The position numbers and the translations under genes were made by a program. A stretch of 64,000 nucleotides of DNA from Myrica gale (lineage: Eukaryota; Streptophyta; Magnoliopsida; Fagales; Myricaceae): positions 18,233,001 to 18,297,000 of the forward strand of contig OZ005620.1 in assembly GCA_963930655.1 (NCBI GenBank). The letters are read 5' to 3'. Below the pieces are notes generated by a model. That model saw only the letters and a program-made list of their open reading frames with translations, was not told the DNA's origin and searched no databases. Positions 21,476 to 33,600 of the stretch are shown one piece after another; position 1 is the stretch's first letter; every line of letters begins with the position of its first letter.

Positions 21476-21839
21476 TAGATGTCTTTTAAAAAAACATTTT
21501 TGGAGGACGTGACTTGCTTCAATTCGTGGAATTAGTAATTCGTCAAAGTGTCTTTTGATTAGTTTCCAATTAGATGGATAATTGTGTCAAAGAGTTTTAA
21601 GTGCAACCATGCATTAATTTTTATGTTGGAAGAAAGGGATTTCAGAAAAATTTACCCAATAGAGTCTTAAGAATATACACGGATATATGTACCTTCGTTT
21701 TTTTTTTAATCAAATTTGAATCATATTAAAGTCTTGCAAAGTTCAACATAATAAGATAGAGCCCACGATCAACAAAGGTCCAAATTAAGACCCTAACTCA
21801 TCTACCCTCGATCAGGAACGGTCCAAAACGACGGATCTA
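21476..21839. other. AT-rich spacer
   Basis: No coding region, RNA gene or defined repeat is recognised. It contains A/T homopolymers. Confidence 0.3.
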
Positions 21840-21840
21840 G

Positions 21841-21893
<53 letters not shown>
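21840..21893. repeat. compound microsatellite (AT)n(AG)n
   Basis: An uninterrupted AT run of about 22 bp is followed by an AG run of about 30 bp. It is a typical plant dinucleotide microsatellite and likely polymorphic. Confidence 0.9.
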
Positions 21894-21894
<1 letters not shown>

Positions 21895-22017
21895 ACATGA
21901 TCTATTAGGATAAAGTTTTGTCGGGAGCTTCCTCCAAAAGGATGGGTAAAGTTTTGGTTTATTTGTCGCAGCTTTCTCCATTACGCACCGCCTCGTTGTA
22001 AGTTGCCTGTCCATGTG

Positions 22018-22630
22018 CTAAAGCCCATAAGCTATGAGCCCCATTAGCCTCCTGGAGGTGAACTTCTCGACTCCCAAAACTTGTGGATCACGGGTAATGG
22101 GCCCATTTATGGGCCTGCTTTTGCACATTATGCGGACTCTGACCCTGTTGTCCAGTTCAATTCCCACATATACCTTTATAGTACCGCAGAAGGCTTCCAC
22201 CTTGCTTCCTGATTCTAACATAAGACCCCGTCCAGACTCTTCAGAGTCAGTATTACATGAGCCTAGTTGGGCCTGTTGGTTTGATTCAAGAGAGATTTGG
22301 CCCAGGTTTCTACGGGTAAGTTCCATAGTCTGTTTTGCCACAGACGACAGACGCCTTTGCTCCACGCCAATGGAGATAACTTTCTGGGATGGGGGGACCA
22401 CTGCTCTGCACAGTCCGCGGTTCCCACTAACGTCCTTCTGCTGTGCCCATCCTTTTCCTTCTCGTCACCTTGGGACGTAGCGATCCCATCCCAGGCAGGG
22501 ACGCGCCCAACTGTGTGCCAACTCTCTGTACATGTATGTGTTTCCATTCCAACATTAACCTTTAGCTGCTGAGAGGTCGACGAAGATGGTGGTGCATTGC
22601 CGGACTTCCAGTCACCACCCCTGCGCCGTC
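22018..22630 (-). pseudogene. retroelement ORF1-like fragment, downstream part (split by the copia element)
   Basis: Lies on the distal side of the copia insertion and continues, on the minus strand, the DUF4283-like fragment at 27301-27760. An open stretch of about 127 codons (22401-22018) has no ATG-proximal signature and no catalytic motif. Its assignment rests on position and on continuity across the target-site duplication (ATAAG). It could be part of a LINE ORF1 variable region. Confidence 0.4.
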
Positions 22631-22635
22631 ATAAG
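22631..22635 (+). repeat. target-site duplication ATAAG, left copy
   Basis: ATAAG precedes the left LTR here and follows the right LTR at 27296-27300. A 5-bp duplication is standard for Ty1-copia integration. Confidence 0.9.
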
Positions 22636-22878
22636 TGATGAAGTATCAATTCTCTCTCATTTCTCATTGAATAATAGAGTACAGTGCCATACAATATATA
22701 AATTCACCGTGTAACAGATTTTCTAGAAGTACGGTGAATAATATGACGTTATACAGTTATAACATAATTGAAAAGAATCTTCGACGTAGCTGCTGAGAAC
22801 TCAGGCTGTAGCTGAGCTGGAGGAGATGACTCATCGTGCTGAGGTGTTATCTTCGTGACTATAGGCTGTGGCTCAACA
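22636..22878 (-). repeat. 3' LTR of the copia element
   Basis: 243 bp, identical in length to the other LTR. It begins TGATGAAGTATCAATTCTCT and ends GGCTGTGGCTCAACA on the plus strand. Confidence 0.95.
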
Positions 22879-24860
22879 TCCCCCCGCAAGCCAAGCAGGA
22901 GAGAAACGACAGTAAGGCTTGACCGAATGGAGCTGAAGCGAGAGATCGAAAGTGGCTTAGTAAAAATGTCAGCAAGTTGATCCTTGCTGGGCAGAAAAGA
23001 CACGGTGAGGGTGACATTGGAGACTCGATCACGAACAAAATGAATGTCGATGTCGACATGTTTAGTTCGAGAATGCAGGACGGGATTGACCGAGAGATAG
23101 GTGGCTCCTAAATTGTCACACCAAAGGGTGGGTGGCTAGGAAATAAAAATATGAAGCTCACTCAGTAAGGACTGAAGCCACAACAACTCAATAGTAGTAT
23201 TTGCGACACTCTTGTACTCGGCCTCAGTGCTGGAGCGAGCCACGATGGGTTGCTTGCGAGAGCTCCAAGAGACAAGGGTGGAGCCAAGAAACACACAATG
23301 ACCACATGTGCTGCGACGATCATCTGGACAGACGGCCCAATCCGCACCAGAGAAGGCAGTGAGATGAGTGAGTGAGGAAGGCCGAATCTGTAAACCATAG
23401 TGCTCAGTATGACGAAGATAACGAAAAATTCGTTTGACAGCTTGCCAGTGAGGAATGCGAGGAGCATGCATGAACTGATACACCTTGTTGACAGCAAAGG
23501 CAAGATCCGGGCGTGTGAAGGAGAGGTACTGAAGACCACCAACTAAATTGCGGTAGGCGGTGGGATCATCAACCAGATCACCATGGAAGTAGACAACTGA
23601 AAGGTGGTAGCTAAAGGTGATGTAATCAGCTTAGAGGTGGACATGTCAGCTCTGTGAAGTAAATCTGCAATATACTTGCGCTGAGAAAGAATGAGCCCGT
23701 CAGAAGTCCTGTGAACCTCAAGACCAAGGAAAAAAGAAAGAGAACCCAGATCCTTAACTGGGAAAGCACGACCAAGTGTAGAAATCAACTGAGAGATTGC
23801 AGCAGAGTCAGAGCCGGTGACAATAATGTCATCGACGTAGACTAGGATGCAGAGGATGAGAGAGCCTTGCTTGAAGATAAAAAGAGAAGAATCTGACCGA
23901 GAGGCATGAAAACCGAGCTCAAGAAGACGTGAGCTTAACCTGGAAAACCAGGCACGAGGGGCCTGTTTAAGGTCGTAGAGTGCCTTTTGCAGTTTGCAAA
24001 TGTGAGAGGGAAACTCCAGATGTGTGAAGCCAAAGGGCTGAGTCATATACACGGTTTCAGAAAGTGTACCATGCAAGAAAGCATTCTAGATGTCCAACTG
24101 CCGAATGGACAAGTGGGAGGAAACAGCAATGGCAAGAACCACTCGGATGGTGGTGGGTTTAACCACGGGGCTGAAAGTCTCACTGAAGTCGATGCCAGCA
24201 AGCTGATGATAGCCCTTAGCCATTGAACGGGCTTTATGACGCTCAAGGGAACCATCGGCATGCCGTTTAGTTTTAAAAATCCACCTGCATCCAATAACAT
24301 TCTTAGAAGAAGAAGGGGGAACAAGGGTCCAGGTCTTATTGTGAAGGAGAGCCTGAAATTTGAGATTCATGGCGTGACGCCAATCAAAATATTTCAAGGC
24401 TTCAGTAACAGTAGCAGGGGCTTCAGGAGATGAAGAGGAAGACGCGAGGCTGGAATGATTGGCTCGGGGTGGAGGCCAAGGCATAGTGTCGTTTGTGTGA
24501 AGCTTGGGGCATCGAATATTATTGTGGGACCTGGTGCAAACACGTGAATGGTGCAGGAGAGACAGGAGGAGACACGTGAGGGATATAATGGGGTATATCG
24601 GCAAAGACAGGAGGTGGCAGGGGTAAAGAGGAGGAGGATATCTCTGGAGATGAGGATAAAGAGGTATCTGGAGGTGTAGGGGGAGTAGGAGGCAGAGATG
24701 AGGGGACCACTTGAGGAGGTGAAAGAGACATATGCAAAGGAGGAGAGGGTATAGACTGGGAAGGTTCTCTGTAGGGAAAGTGACACTCATCAAACTGGAC
24801 ATGAGGGGAGATGTACCGACGACCAGTGGATATATGATGGCAGATGTAGCCACGATGATG
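22879..24860 (-). pseudogene. copia reverse transcriptase and RNase H, mutated
   Basis: The RT region starts near 24400 on the minus strand (KYFDWRHAMNLKFQALLHNKT). It contains CRWIFKTKRHADGSLERHKA, FSPVVKPTTIRVVLAIA, an in-frame TAG at the codon normally Gln before NAFLHG (about 24088), ALYDLKQAPRAWFSRL, and the catalytic box LVYVDDIIVTGSD (about 23820-23860). RNase H follows, with [17 protein letters not shown] and [13 protein letters not shown] (about 23210-23330), then a stop, then the terminal FLPSKDQLADIFTKPLS near 22960. Stops and frameshifts between the blocks show that no full polyprotein is made. Confidence 0.9.
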
Positions 24861-26070
24861 AGAGCTGTACCCTAGGAAAACACAGAGCAGAGAGCGATCC
24901 TGAAGTTTGTGCTTGGTGTAAGGCCGAAGGTGAGGCCAGCAAGCACAACCAAAAGTGCGTAAAGAGAGATAGTTAGGTTGAGAGTTGAAAAGGAGAAAGA
25001 ATGGAGACTTGTGACCAAGCGTAGGGGAGGGAAGCCAATTAATAAGATAAACAACAGTACTAAAGGCCTCATGCGAAAAGGAACGAGGGACAACATAGTG
25101 AGAGAGATGAGCGAGACCAGTTTCAATTATATGTCTGTGTTTGCGCTCAACGGTGCCATTTTGCTAAAGTACATGTGGGCAAGACACACGACGGAAAATC
25201 TCATGAGACTGAAAATAGGAATGGAAAGATTGAAATTCGCCCCCCCCCCCCCAATCCGATTGAACACATTTGATTTTGCAACTGAATAAATTCTCAACCA
25301 AGCTCCGAAAATGTACAAAGGCAGTAAACGCATCAAATTTAAGTTTAAGGGGATACAACCATGTAAACCAACTGAAGTCATCTACAAAGGAAATATAATA
25401 ACGAAAACTAGAATGAGACATAACAGGCGAAAGACCCCAGAGATCGGTATGCACGAGATGAAGAGGTGCAGTAGACCGAATGTGTGTGTTGAGAAGAGGC
25501 AAGGCATGACTCTTGGCAAGACGACATGCTAAACACACTGTAGGAGAGGAGGAAGTAGAGGGCAGCTGAAAAACGACGAAGAAGAGAGTGCACGACACGG
25601 AGAGATGGATGGCCAAGGCGATGATGCCAGTGGGCGACGGTGGTACGTTCACCAAGGCAGGCAACGGGGGACGAGACTGAAGGGAACACATCCAGGTCAT
25701 TTCTAGTGGGACAGCGAATGAGGATTTTCTGAGTGCTGGAATCCTTCACAACAAAAGAATCAGAGTGAAACTCAAGAAAAACAGAATTATCACTACAAAA
25801 TTGACGGACAGAAACCAAATTTTTAGTAAGAGAAGGAACGTGAAATAAGTTGAGAAGAAAGAAAAGACAAGAAGAAGAAGGAAGGACAGAGTCACCAAAG
25901 TGTTGAATAGGCATGGCTGACCCATCTCCAGTCTTCACTTGCTCATCACCCAAATATGGTTGAGAGTTCAAGGTTAAGTTGCTAAAGTTGGCTGTCATAT
26001 GGTGGGTTGCTACTGTGTCTGGGTACCAGGAGGAGTCAGAGGACTGCTGAGGGAAAGAAGTAACATGAGC
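24861..26070 (-). pseudogene. copia protease and integrase, mutated
   Basis: On the minus strand the protease motif lies at about 26000-26035 (WYPDTVATHHMTA, where the family norm is D-S/T-G-A, so the glycine is replaced by valine). The integrase zinc-binding block HWHHRLGHPSLRVVHSLL is at about 25580-25640. The core includes HTDLWGLSP, YYISFVDDFSWFTWLYPLK and CVQSDWGGGGEF, broken by a C homopolymer of about 13 at 25239-25252. The downstream part continues in another frame (FGCACWPHLRPY-type sequence near 24930). Confidence 0.85.
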
Positions 26071-27052
26071 AGCTACCGTTGAAGAAAAAACAGCCTGAAA
26101 AGCATGGTTGAAACGGTTGTAGCAGACAAGAGCAACATGTCCGGGCTTGGAACAAACTTGGCATACAGGGCGTGTATTAGGAAAATCAGAAGGACCACCG
26201 CCATGGGAGCCACGATAGCCACGACTGTGAGATCCTCAGTTGCCTCAACTCCGTTGGGGAGAAAACTGGCCCATCTGGTGTGAGGAGTATGGCTGTTTGG
26301 ATGAAATATTTGCTGAAATATCAAGATTGGAGGCAAACATAGTTTGTTGATGAGAGAGACTTGCTTCATGTGTAAGGAGAAACCCATAGATTTCTTCATA
26401 AAAGAGAGGATCCAGGCATGCGGTAATAGATGTGACTAAGGAATCATATTCAGGACCCAAGCCGGGCAGTAAAAACGTGGTGAACTCAGAAACAGAGAGG
26501 GGCTTGCCAGAGGCAGCAAGAGTGTCAGGGAGAAGTTTAGCTTTCTGATAATAGGTGGAGACAGAATCAATGTTTTTCCTGAGGGTAGCTAACTAATATT
26601 GAAGATGCATGAGCCTTGACTGAGAATGAGTGGCAAAGAGACTCTCGAGGGCTGTCCAAGCAGATCTGGAGGTGGGATGCCCGATAACTTGAGCAATGAG
26701 AGGTTCGGGCAGGGAAGAAATAAGGGCACTTAATATCAGCTGATCTTGTTGGTGCCATGTAACAAACGCAGGGTTTGGTGTTGTATTGTCTGAAAGATAG
26801 GCAGGATGTTGAACGATGGTGTCGTCGATGTAACCAAAGAGGCGTTGACATCGAAGATAAGGAAGAAGCTGAGTTCGCCAGATAAGGTAATTCTCATGGG
26901 TGAGTTTAACAGTGACTAAATGAGGTAAGGTAGGGAGTGCAGAGAGAGGTGCAGAAGCAATGGGAGGAACGGTGGAAGCAGGAAGAGGAGAAGAGGCAAG
27001 TCGCCATTGCCGTCTCCTCCGGACGATTGTCCTATTTCTGGCTCCGATACCA
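26071..27052 (-). pseudogene. copia gag with zinc knuckle, mutated
   Basis: On the minus strand are the UBN2-type gag blocks: VKLTHENYLIWRTQLLPYL, then GYIDDTIVQHP, TSRSAWTALESLFATHSQSR, an in-frame stop near 26594, then GPEYDSLVTSITACLDPL. The CCHC knuckle reads CQVCSKPGHVALVC (about 26110-26160). The ATG inside the primer-binding site (27052) is in another frame, which shows a frameshift near the gag start. Confidence 0.85.
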
Positions 27053-27295
27053 TGATGAAGTATCAATTCTCTCTCATTTCTCATTGAATAATAGAGTACA
27101 GTGCCATGCAATATATAAATTCACCGTGTAACAGATTTCCTAGAAGTACGGTGAATAGTATGACGTTATACAGTTATAACAGAATTGAAAAGAATCTTCG
27201 ACGTAGCTGCAGAGCACTCAGGCTGTAGCTGAGCTGGAGGAGATGACTCATCGTGCTGAGGTGTTATCTTCGTTAGTGTAGGCTGTGGCTCAACA
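27053..27295 (-). repeat. 5' LTR of the copia element
   Basis: 243 bp, followed by ATAAG at 27296-27300. As the 5' LTR of a minus-strand element it would hold the promoter. Confidence 0.95.
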
Positions 27296-27300
27296 ATAAG

Positions 27301-27760
27301 AGGATAAGAATCTCGTCCAGACAAACTCTCGTCACTAGATAATCGCAGCACCCCCATTGTGCTGGAAAACAGGTGGTTGCTACGAGAAGGCAGAAACAAT
27401 ATAATAGCTCGCTCATAATACGACCACACTGTAGTGCTTCCTCTTCACCGAATTGAATCTTAATACGTAAATATGGGTTCTTATTTTCCACCTTTTCCAT
27501 TTCTAGCACCTCCCCAAGTTTTCTTCCAATCATCAGCGCATTTTCTTCATCCATGCTCTCCATGGGCAGACAAGGAATCTGCACCCAGTATTGGGGACGA
27601 GAAAATTGATAGTCCCCCCCCCCCCTCTTCTTCCATTCATTTAAAATCATGAGAAAGAGAAAACCTTTGAAATCCCAGGGAGTCAGCCTTAGCGCGTGCT
27701 CCTTTATCTGAACCGACCCCGTGTTGGTTAAACAGACACTTCCAGCCACTTGGTCTCAAA
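27301..27760 (-). pseudogene. DUF4283-like retroelement fragment interrupted by copia
   Basis: The minus-strand block SRPQYWVQIPCLPMESMDEENA followed by IGRKLGEVLEMEKVENKNPYLRIKI corresponds to the second half of the DUF4283 domain found in ORF1 of plant LINEs and related elements, which is normally followed by a CCHC knuckle. The following sequence is degenerate. A C/G homopolymer (27616-27625) lies within the fragment. The copia element inserted just downstream, and the remainder is at 22018-22630. Confidence 0.55.
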
Positions 27761-28568
27761 ATTGACCAGTTAATTGCCGTCTTTCACTTTCCATTTTAGA
27801 TTTCAACCTCTAAAAGCAAGGTTAAACTCTTAGAAGCCTAGAACTGCAAACAAACTCACAGACACAGACTACTAGCCCAACTAGTTGTTTACTTCCGAGC
27901 ACGACAAGACGCTTAATATGTTTTCAACGTTCATAGGTGATAGGACCTACAGAAACGACCGTCTATGTGACTCAGAGAGGAGCGATAACAACAGGTCAAT
28001 AAGTCGTGATCCAACCAATCAGACACGGCCTGGGGTTCAGTGGGTTATGAGCACAGAATCAAGCTAATCTAGCAATCCAAGATCTGAAAGGCCGAAAGAA
28101 AAGAGAAGCCAATGTAGCAACAGAACTTTGCCAATTTCCACTTGCTACAGAGCAACGTTACAGTTCCCAAACACATCTATTTACAATCAAAGTAAACAAA
28201 GACTCCAGGCCAGCGCCAACCCAACCACCCACCCATCCATTTCCCTTGTGTTATTCAAGTACCCTTATATCACGGTGAGTATGAGTCACGCTCATCAGCA
28301 GCCCCCCACTTTCACCCACCGCAATTTTCCACGAGTATTCACAAGATTCTAATCCTAGACTCTCTAACTCCCACTAATTCATAATGAGCTTTCTGAGTTT
28401 CAGGATGTTAGCTCTAAAAAACGAGCTATAAATTAGCCAATAGGTCATTTGCCCTCGAACTTCAAACATCTCCCTAGCACAAAAATATCCCCCCACAAAC
28501 AAACAACAATGACGACTGAGAAGGAAAAAAAGAAGCAAATAAAAGAAACAAAATAACATTCCCAAGTT
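27761..28568 (-). other. 3' flank and probable 3' UTR of the ARF gene
   Basis: No coding region is recognised. The stretch immediately downstream of the ARF stop (28569 downward) is likely 3' UTR. 28200-28330 is C/A-rich. Polyadenylation sites cannot be placed from sequence alone. Confidence 0.35.
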
Positions 28569-31500
28569 TCAGTTTTCCGCAGAATCCGAGCTCATAACAG
28601 TCCCTTCACCTTCTAGCCAAGCCATAGGCAGTTTACTTCCCGAGCTCATCTTCTTCACATCCTGGCTAGAGCAAATGAAGATTCTTCTCACCATATTACA
28701 GAATTCCCTGGAAGATGACATAACCAAATATAAAACCACTAGGCTGAGGAATATGTCACAGTAAAAATTACAAAAACTTCTTCAGAACGAACCATATTTC
28801 AATTGGGTAATGGATAACAACATAAAGCAAAGGACAGTATCATATAGAAAACTTACTGCCACGGATCATCGCCCACAAGCATCATATCCCCTTCATCATC
28901 AGTATAGACAATTTCCCACTTATCACGAGGGCGAAGCTGTCCCTTGATGTCAAACATTTCCTCGAGCTCATCGATAAGCTGATCATATCCTTCCAACATG
29001 GTTAAGTCCACAGCACGACCAACAGCAACCCCCTGCATTTGAACCTTTTGCATATTCGAAGAAAAATAAGAACAGCAGTTTTTCAGACTAGCAGAAAGGG
29101 AATACAAATCTTGAAAATATAAATAAAAATTCTCCATCCAGTACCTTGGTCCGGCTTCTGGTTGAACTGGAGCAGTTTTGCTTGCTCTGAATCTCTTTTA
29201 GCAGTACTTGCTGCTGTCCAAGTTGCCTTTCTTTTGAATCCTTTGAGAGATCAGACTTCCGATCTGAGTCAGTTGCTGACAGTGTACTATGCCCTTCAGT
29301 GGAGCCATTAGACCCGGTGTTTGGTTGTGCAGTTGCCTTCTCTACAGGAGGTGAGCTTGTAGTGCAATTAATCAGTTCAATACCGAACAATCGGTAACCA
29401 GAAGCAGTGTCAACTTTCTTTAATTTTACAACAGGGTCAATCAATGGATCATTGTTCAGCTTTGATGAGTGTGTAGTCGAATAGCCTGGGAGAGCAGGCC
29501 AGGCAGAGACGCTTTTGCTATCATCCACAGTATCCTGAAATAGATGCTGAGTGACACATGCACGGGGAGAAGATAACCAGCTCCCATCAGTATGAGTCCT
29601 TGAAATCGAGTTGCTGTTGCTGTTAATATCTGTCTGCTTGTGATGCCACATAACATGATTTTCACTTCCTTTGCCTTCAGGCATAAATGTTGTCATTTCA
29701 TGGGACTGTGTCAACCTGGAATTCCAGAGAGTTGATCCAGTTGAAGTAGTATTATCTGCAAGTTCAAGACAGACAGAGAAAGGAGGAATTTAGAATGCCA
29801 TCATGTCTAATACACAAGGACATGTAGTAAAAAACTTAACAAACATAAAATATCTAGCTCACCGAGATTTGGAACTTCAATGGGTGTTCGAGGCCTTTTG
29901 TTCTTAGCCGGAGCAGGTTGAACCAGGCTTGCAGGTGCAGAAGCCACAAAGGGCTCTATCTCCCATGGTGAAACCCGATCTGGTCTTGGAATAGATGCAG
30001 GTTCATCCCATTGAACCTAATATAAAGAAGAAAAATATTGAGATTATAATTGCTCTCTCAAAAGATGAGAACATACCCTTTATAATACAATTGAAGGTAA
30101 GGCGAAAGTAAGAGTGAGACTGCAAGCTAAAAGCAGGTGTGCTCCTATTAGAAGATAATAACTTTTGGCGCACTTGTTTGATGAGCTAAGCCTAAGCTCC
30201 CTATAAGTCAAAAGCTAGCCTTAAAACTAAAAGCAAGGTCAAAATCAATCACTCCGTTTCCTGTGATTTACTAGTATGGTTAATGAACGACCCTTTGATC
30301 TACGTCGTTCCCAGTTCAGCAAGGTCTGATTAGAAATGCTAAAATGAGAAATCAACTCTATCAATGACGCAATTCAGAATGACCAAAGTTAAGTTTTACT
30401 AGAAGATCTACCACTTCAACAGGTTATACAATAAGGAAGACGAAATGATTGACAAAGGAAAGCAAGTCGTCTCCTAACTGAGATACGTGCACAATTTAGT
30501 TTGACCCCACAAGACGGATTACCATATAGTTTGCAAAATCGAAGAAGAAGTAAAGATTTACTTTTAGTGATCGCCATCTCGAACCTGCCCAATGAGGAGA
30601 AATATCTTCAACCCCAATTATTGTGCCCAAGAACCTGATCAATCGAAAATGCAGAACAGAACCTTTATAAGGGAACTCATACAAGAGACAAACTGTAGCA
30701 TTTGCACATTGGAATTGCAGTACCTTCTCTCCGGGGAGTCCTCCCCCTCAAAACTCATCTTATATCTCATCCCAACTCTGAACTTATTGTTAACGGCCTC
30801 CAAATACTTATTCAAGCTAATTATGAACTGGCTCGTCCTGATCATTTTAAACAAAGCAAATAAGATCAATAACACGACCACCTGTAAGAATTTTTAAACA
30901 TTTTTCCAGCTTTCTGGGAAGAAGGGACATGTCATACCTTGGCTTATAATAAACCACAAATAAAGTTTTTGTCGCAACAGCATGAGATGCAGTTGCAAGC
31001 ACTCCTAAGTGCATGCTCTGACTCGAAATCACAGATGATGGCATGCTGCTCTGTTGACGGGCAAGACACCTAACCCCAACACGCAACTCCCCATTTTCTC
31101 CCCTAGATAAGCAATCAGTAAATGAATTAAAGCTTTTTACAATTGGGAGTTTACATCTAATAAGAATGTAAGAAAAGGTGTGAAGAGTAAAAGAAAATGA
31201 GACAATTCTTTAAAGCAAGGCATATACCTCAGAAACACAAAGGAGTCTCCAGCAACTAATCTCTTAGAAGTCACAAAAACACTCCACCCTGTTGTAAGCA
31301 AGTGTCTCCGTGGTTGACCTATTCATCAAATTACATAGAAGAAAGATGAGTGGAGGTATATTCCTCTTTTTTTCTTCTTCTATTTTTGCAAAAAGCATCT
31401 ATAACTCACTATGAATTAGTTTGACCAGTAATAAGTTGAGAAACCCAATCTCTTCGAGATCAACAACACCAAATCTAAACCACAACGACAAGAGCGAAAG

Positions 31501-32941
31501 GCAGAAACATGAATTACCTCTGAAAATATGCTTAAAATGCCATGCATAACCATGAAGATCCTTCGCAACCAATTCTTGAGTTGGCGTTGTCTGGGTCATA
31601 TCCTGGAAAAGATTAGGGGAAAGAACCAGACATGAAAGTCAAGAGAAAAAAAAAAGATAACAAGAAGAAAAGATAACAGAACTATTGGTACAGAGAAAAA
31701 CATTACCAGTGGAGGAAGGCATTCAGTCGCGTGTTTGCGGAGAACAGAAAACCCACCATGGGTACTCGTATCAGAGGCTGTTAAGACTTTGCAGAAAGAG
31801 TGGACCTTGGGTCTTGGAGGTTCATTAAGGCAGGGATCAGGAGTCGTAGGCTCAGTTTGCTAGACATATTTCAGCATAACCCAAATTATTTGGGAAACAA
31901 ATCATAAAGAACTTTCTCGCTGCCCAAACATTTAAAGATATTCAAATCAGAAATAAAGGCTACAGCTTCTTACATCTGAATCTGGCACCAAAGTAATCTG
32001 CGCATACACCTCATCCGTCTCTAGTTCCGCCTATGAAAAAAAAACACACACACAAAAAAAAAAAAAACAGAACACATTAAGTTCTTCCCTTATTAGCAAT
32101 ATTCACAAATTTATTCCAATGTTCCGTTTGCTTGCAGAGAAAATGCAGGAAATAGAAAGAAAATGTAACCTTTGTTATGTATTTTCAATTCCAATTACTT
32201 AGAACACCATAAAACTAACATCCAATTCAAGTTAGCCTGGCTAAACATATGGATCCAGCTCAGCAGGGTATATCATGTCTAATAGAGCCCAAATAACAAA
32301 GTTTAACAACGCAGCTAGTTCCTTTCTTCCATTTTCCAAGTGACCAAACAGAAAAACCGGAAATTAAAGGTAACGGGGAAAAAAGATAAATCAAATAGAG
32401 AAGTACCAGTAGCTCAACGTGAATTACGTGACAAAGAATCTTCGAAGGAAGTTGAAACAGCGGAATCCTCTGATTGAGCTCCTGGTTTGTTGATGCCTCT
32501 AACTACAACACCCAAAAATAGCAACTTTTTGTAAAAAAAAAAACAGACCCCCAGCAGATTCCAACAACCACCAAAACAAAACTCCACTCCTTTTCTCTCT
32601 CGAGAACAATTTCCCAGAAAAGCTTTCTACCGAAACAAATTGAAGCGATCCAAAACACAAAAATAGCAGTTTACACACTTACTTGTTCCATGTGCCCCTG
32701 TGGGAAGTAGTACACCCTCTCGTTGACCCGAGGCACGTCCACTAGCGGGCCAGCGCAAGCCTTCCATAGCTCAGCATACAGCTCATCCCTTCCACAACCT
32801 AAGAAACCAAAAGTGAAATTTTTCACATTTTCCCGGAAAATGAAAAGAAACCCCTAGAAAATTTTCAAAACTTCCAACGGCCATTTCACCTTCCGCCGAA
32901 ACATTTGACTGCGAAAACGACCCGCTCCGATTTGCCATCAT
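28569..32941 (-). CDS. ARF9-like: auxin response factor, ARF9/ARF18 type, 14 exons, 697 aa
   Basis: Exons (minus): 32890-32941, 32683-32798, 32407-32502, 31974-32030, 31707-31859, 31518-31602, 31228-31318, 30938-31102, 30724-30837, 30562-30634, 29863-30016, 29145-29755, 28857-29044, 28569-28707. All introns are GT-AG and the sum is 698 codons. It is a nuclear transcription factor binding auxin response elements (TGTCNN). Domains: dimerisation and B3 DNA-binding domain with [20 protein letters not shown] (about residues 126-145) and [20 protein letters not shown] (about 216-235); auxin-response domain around 255-335 ([19 protein letters not shown]); Ser/Thr/Asn-rich middle region with RLFGI at about 507-511, the motif linked to TOPLESS-mediated repression; C-terminal PB1 domain from about 590 with the acidic [16 protein letters not shown] patch for ARF-ARF and ARF-Aux/IAA contacts. 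The middle is not Gln-rich, so a repressor-class ARF is expected. The first ATG of exon 1 was chosen; a second follows immediately. Confidence 0.96.
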
Positions 32942-33600
32942 TGAAACCCCCGGAGTCAAACACCTTAATTCCGAAAAGAACACACGCACACACAAAGAAT
33001 AGCTCACCTAAAAATCTCTCCGACCCTATTATACCTCCCTATAAACAAATAATAAACACTATTTATGGAACAAATTATGTTCAATCCCCAGCCGTTATTA
33101 CAAAAACTTTGACTTTTCGCTTCCAATACGGCGCTTTTACTCGAGAGGCACACACAAACTCTCCCTCTTTAACGACTAAGATCGAAACCGCAACCCAAAA
33201 CCACCTTCTACACTGCGAACCGTTACAAAACCACCTTCAGAGCTCGCAAAACCGCTTTCTGTCTCTCTCTCTCTGAGAAAACTCTCCGTTTCTCTCTCTA
33301 GAAAGATCACTCTCTCTGTCTAAGCGAAAGACGCCGTTACGAAGAATCCCCAAAACCGCTTTGCCCGCGTCCTATTATACGCGACTTGTTGCTTCAACTG
33401 TAACACAGACACACTCCCTCTCTCTCTCTGAGTCCCTCACTCGCTTTGTCTCTCCCTAACTTAATTAACCGTAGTTGGGATATAACCGGAGGAGGCGGGT
33501 AAACGGGACGGCGAGCGTAACGGAAAGGAAGTGGTGGGAAAAAAGGACCTACTGGTGTCAGCGCCGTGTGATAACGGCGGGGGCGGGGTTTTTAAATGAT
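32942..33600 (-). promoter_or_regulatory. 5' UTR and proximal promoter of the ARF gene
   Basis: Upstream of the ARF start codon. It contains CT/GA-rich microsatellite-like stretches (about 33258-33325 and 33412-33450, read as GA on the coding strand), common in plant ARF leaders and core promoters, followed by a GC-rich block (33480-33600). No TATA box could be assigned with confidence. Confidence 0.45.

Larger units (their letters stand above)
22636..27295 (-). mobile_element. Ty1-copia retrotransposon, 4660 bp, full length but mutated
   Basis: Minus-strand element with 243-bp LTRs (22636-22878 and 27053-27295), both TGATGAAG...CTCAACA on the plus strand. The primer-binding site TGGTATCGGAGCCA (27052-27039) directly follows the 5' LTR, and the polypurine tract GCTTGCGGGGGGA (about 22891-22879) precedes the 3' LTR. 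The flanking 5-bp duplication is ATAAG. Domain order on the minus strand is gag, zinc knuckle, protease, integrase, reverse transcriptase, RNase H, which defines copia. By eye the LTRs differ at about nine positions of 243, so the insertion is not very recent. Confidence 0.95.

Noticed and set aside
22034..22572. Plus-strand open frames opposite the retroelement fragment
   Set aside because: No domain; they overlap the minus-strand remnant and look like shadows.
33005..33007. Upstream in-frame start for the ARF protein
   Set aside because: The codon is GTG, not ATG; the first ATG in frame is at 32941, and it gives the normal family N terminus.
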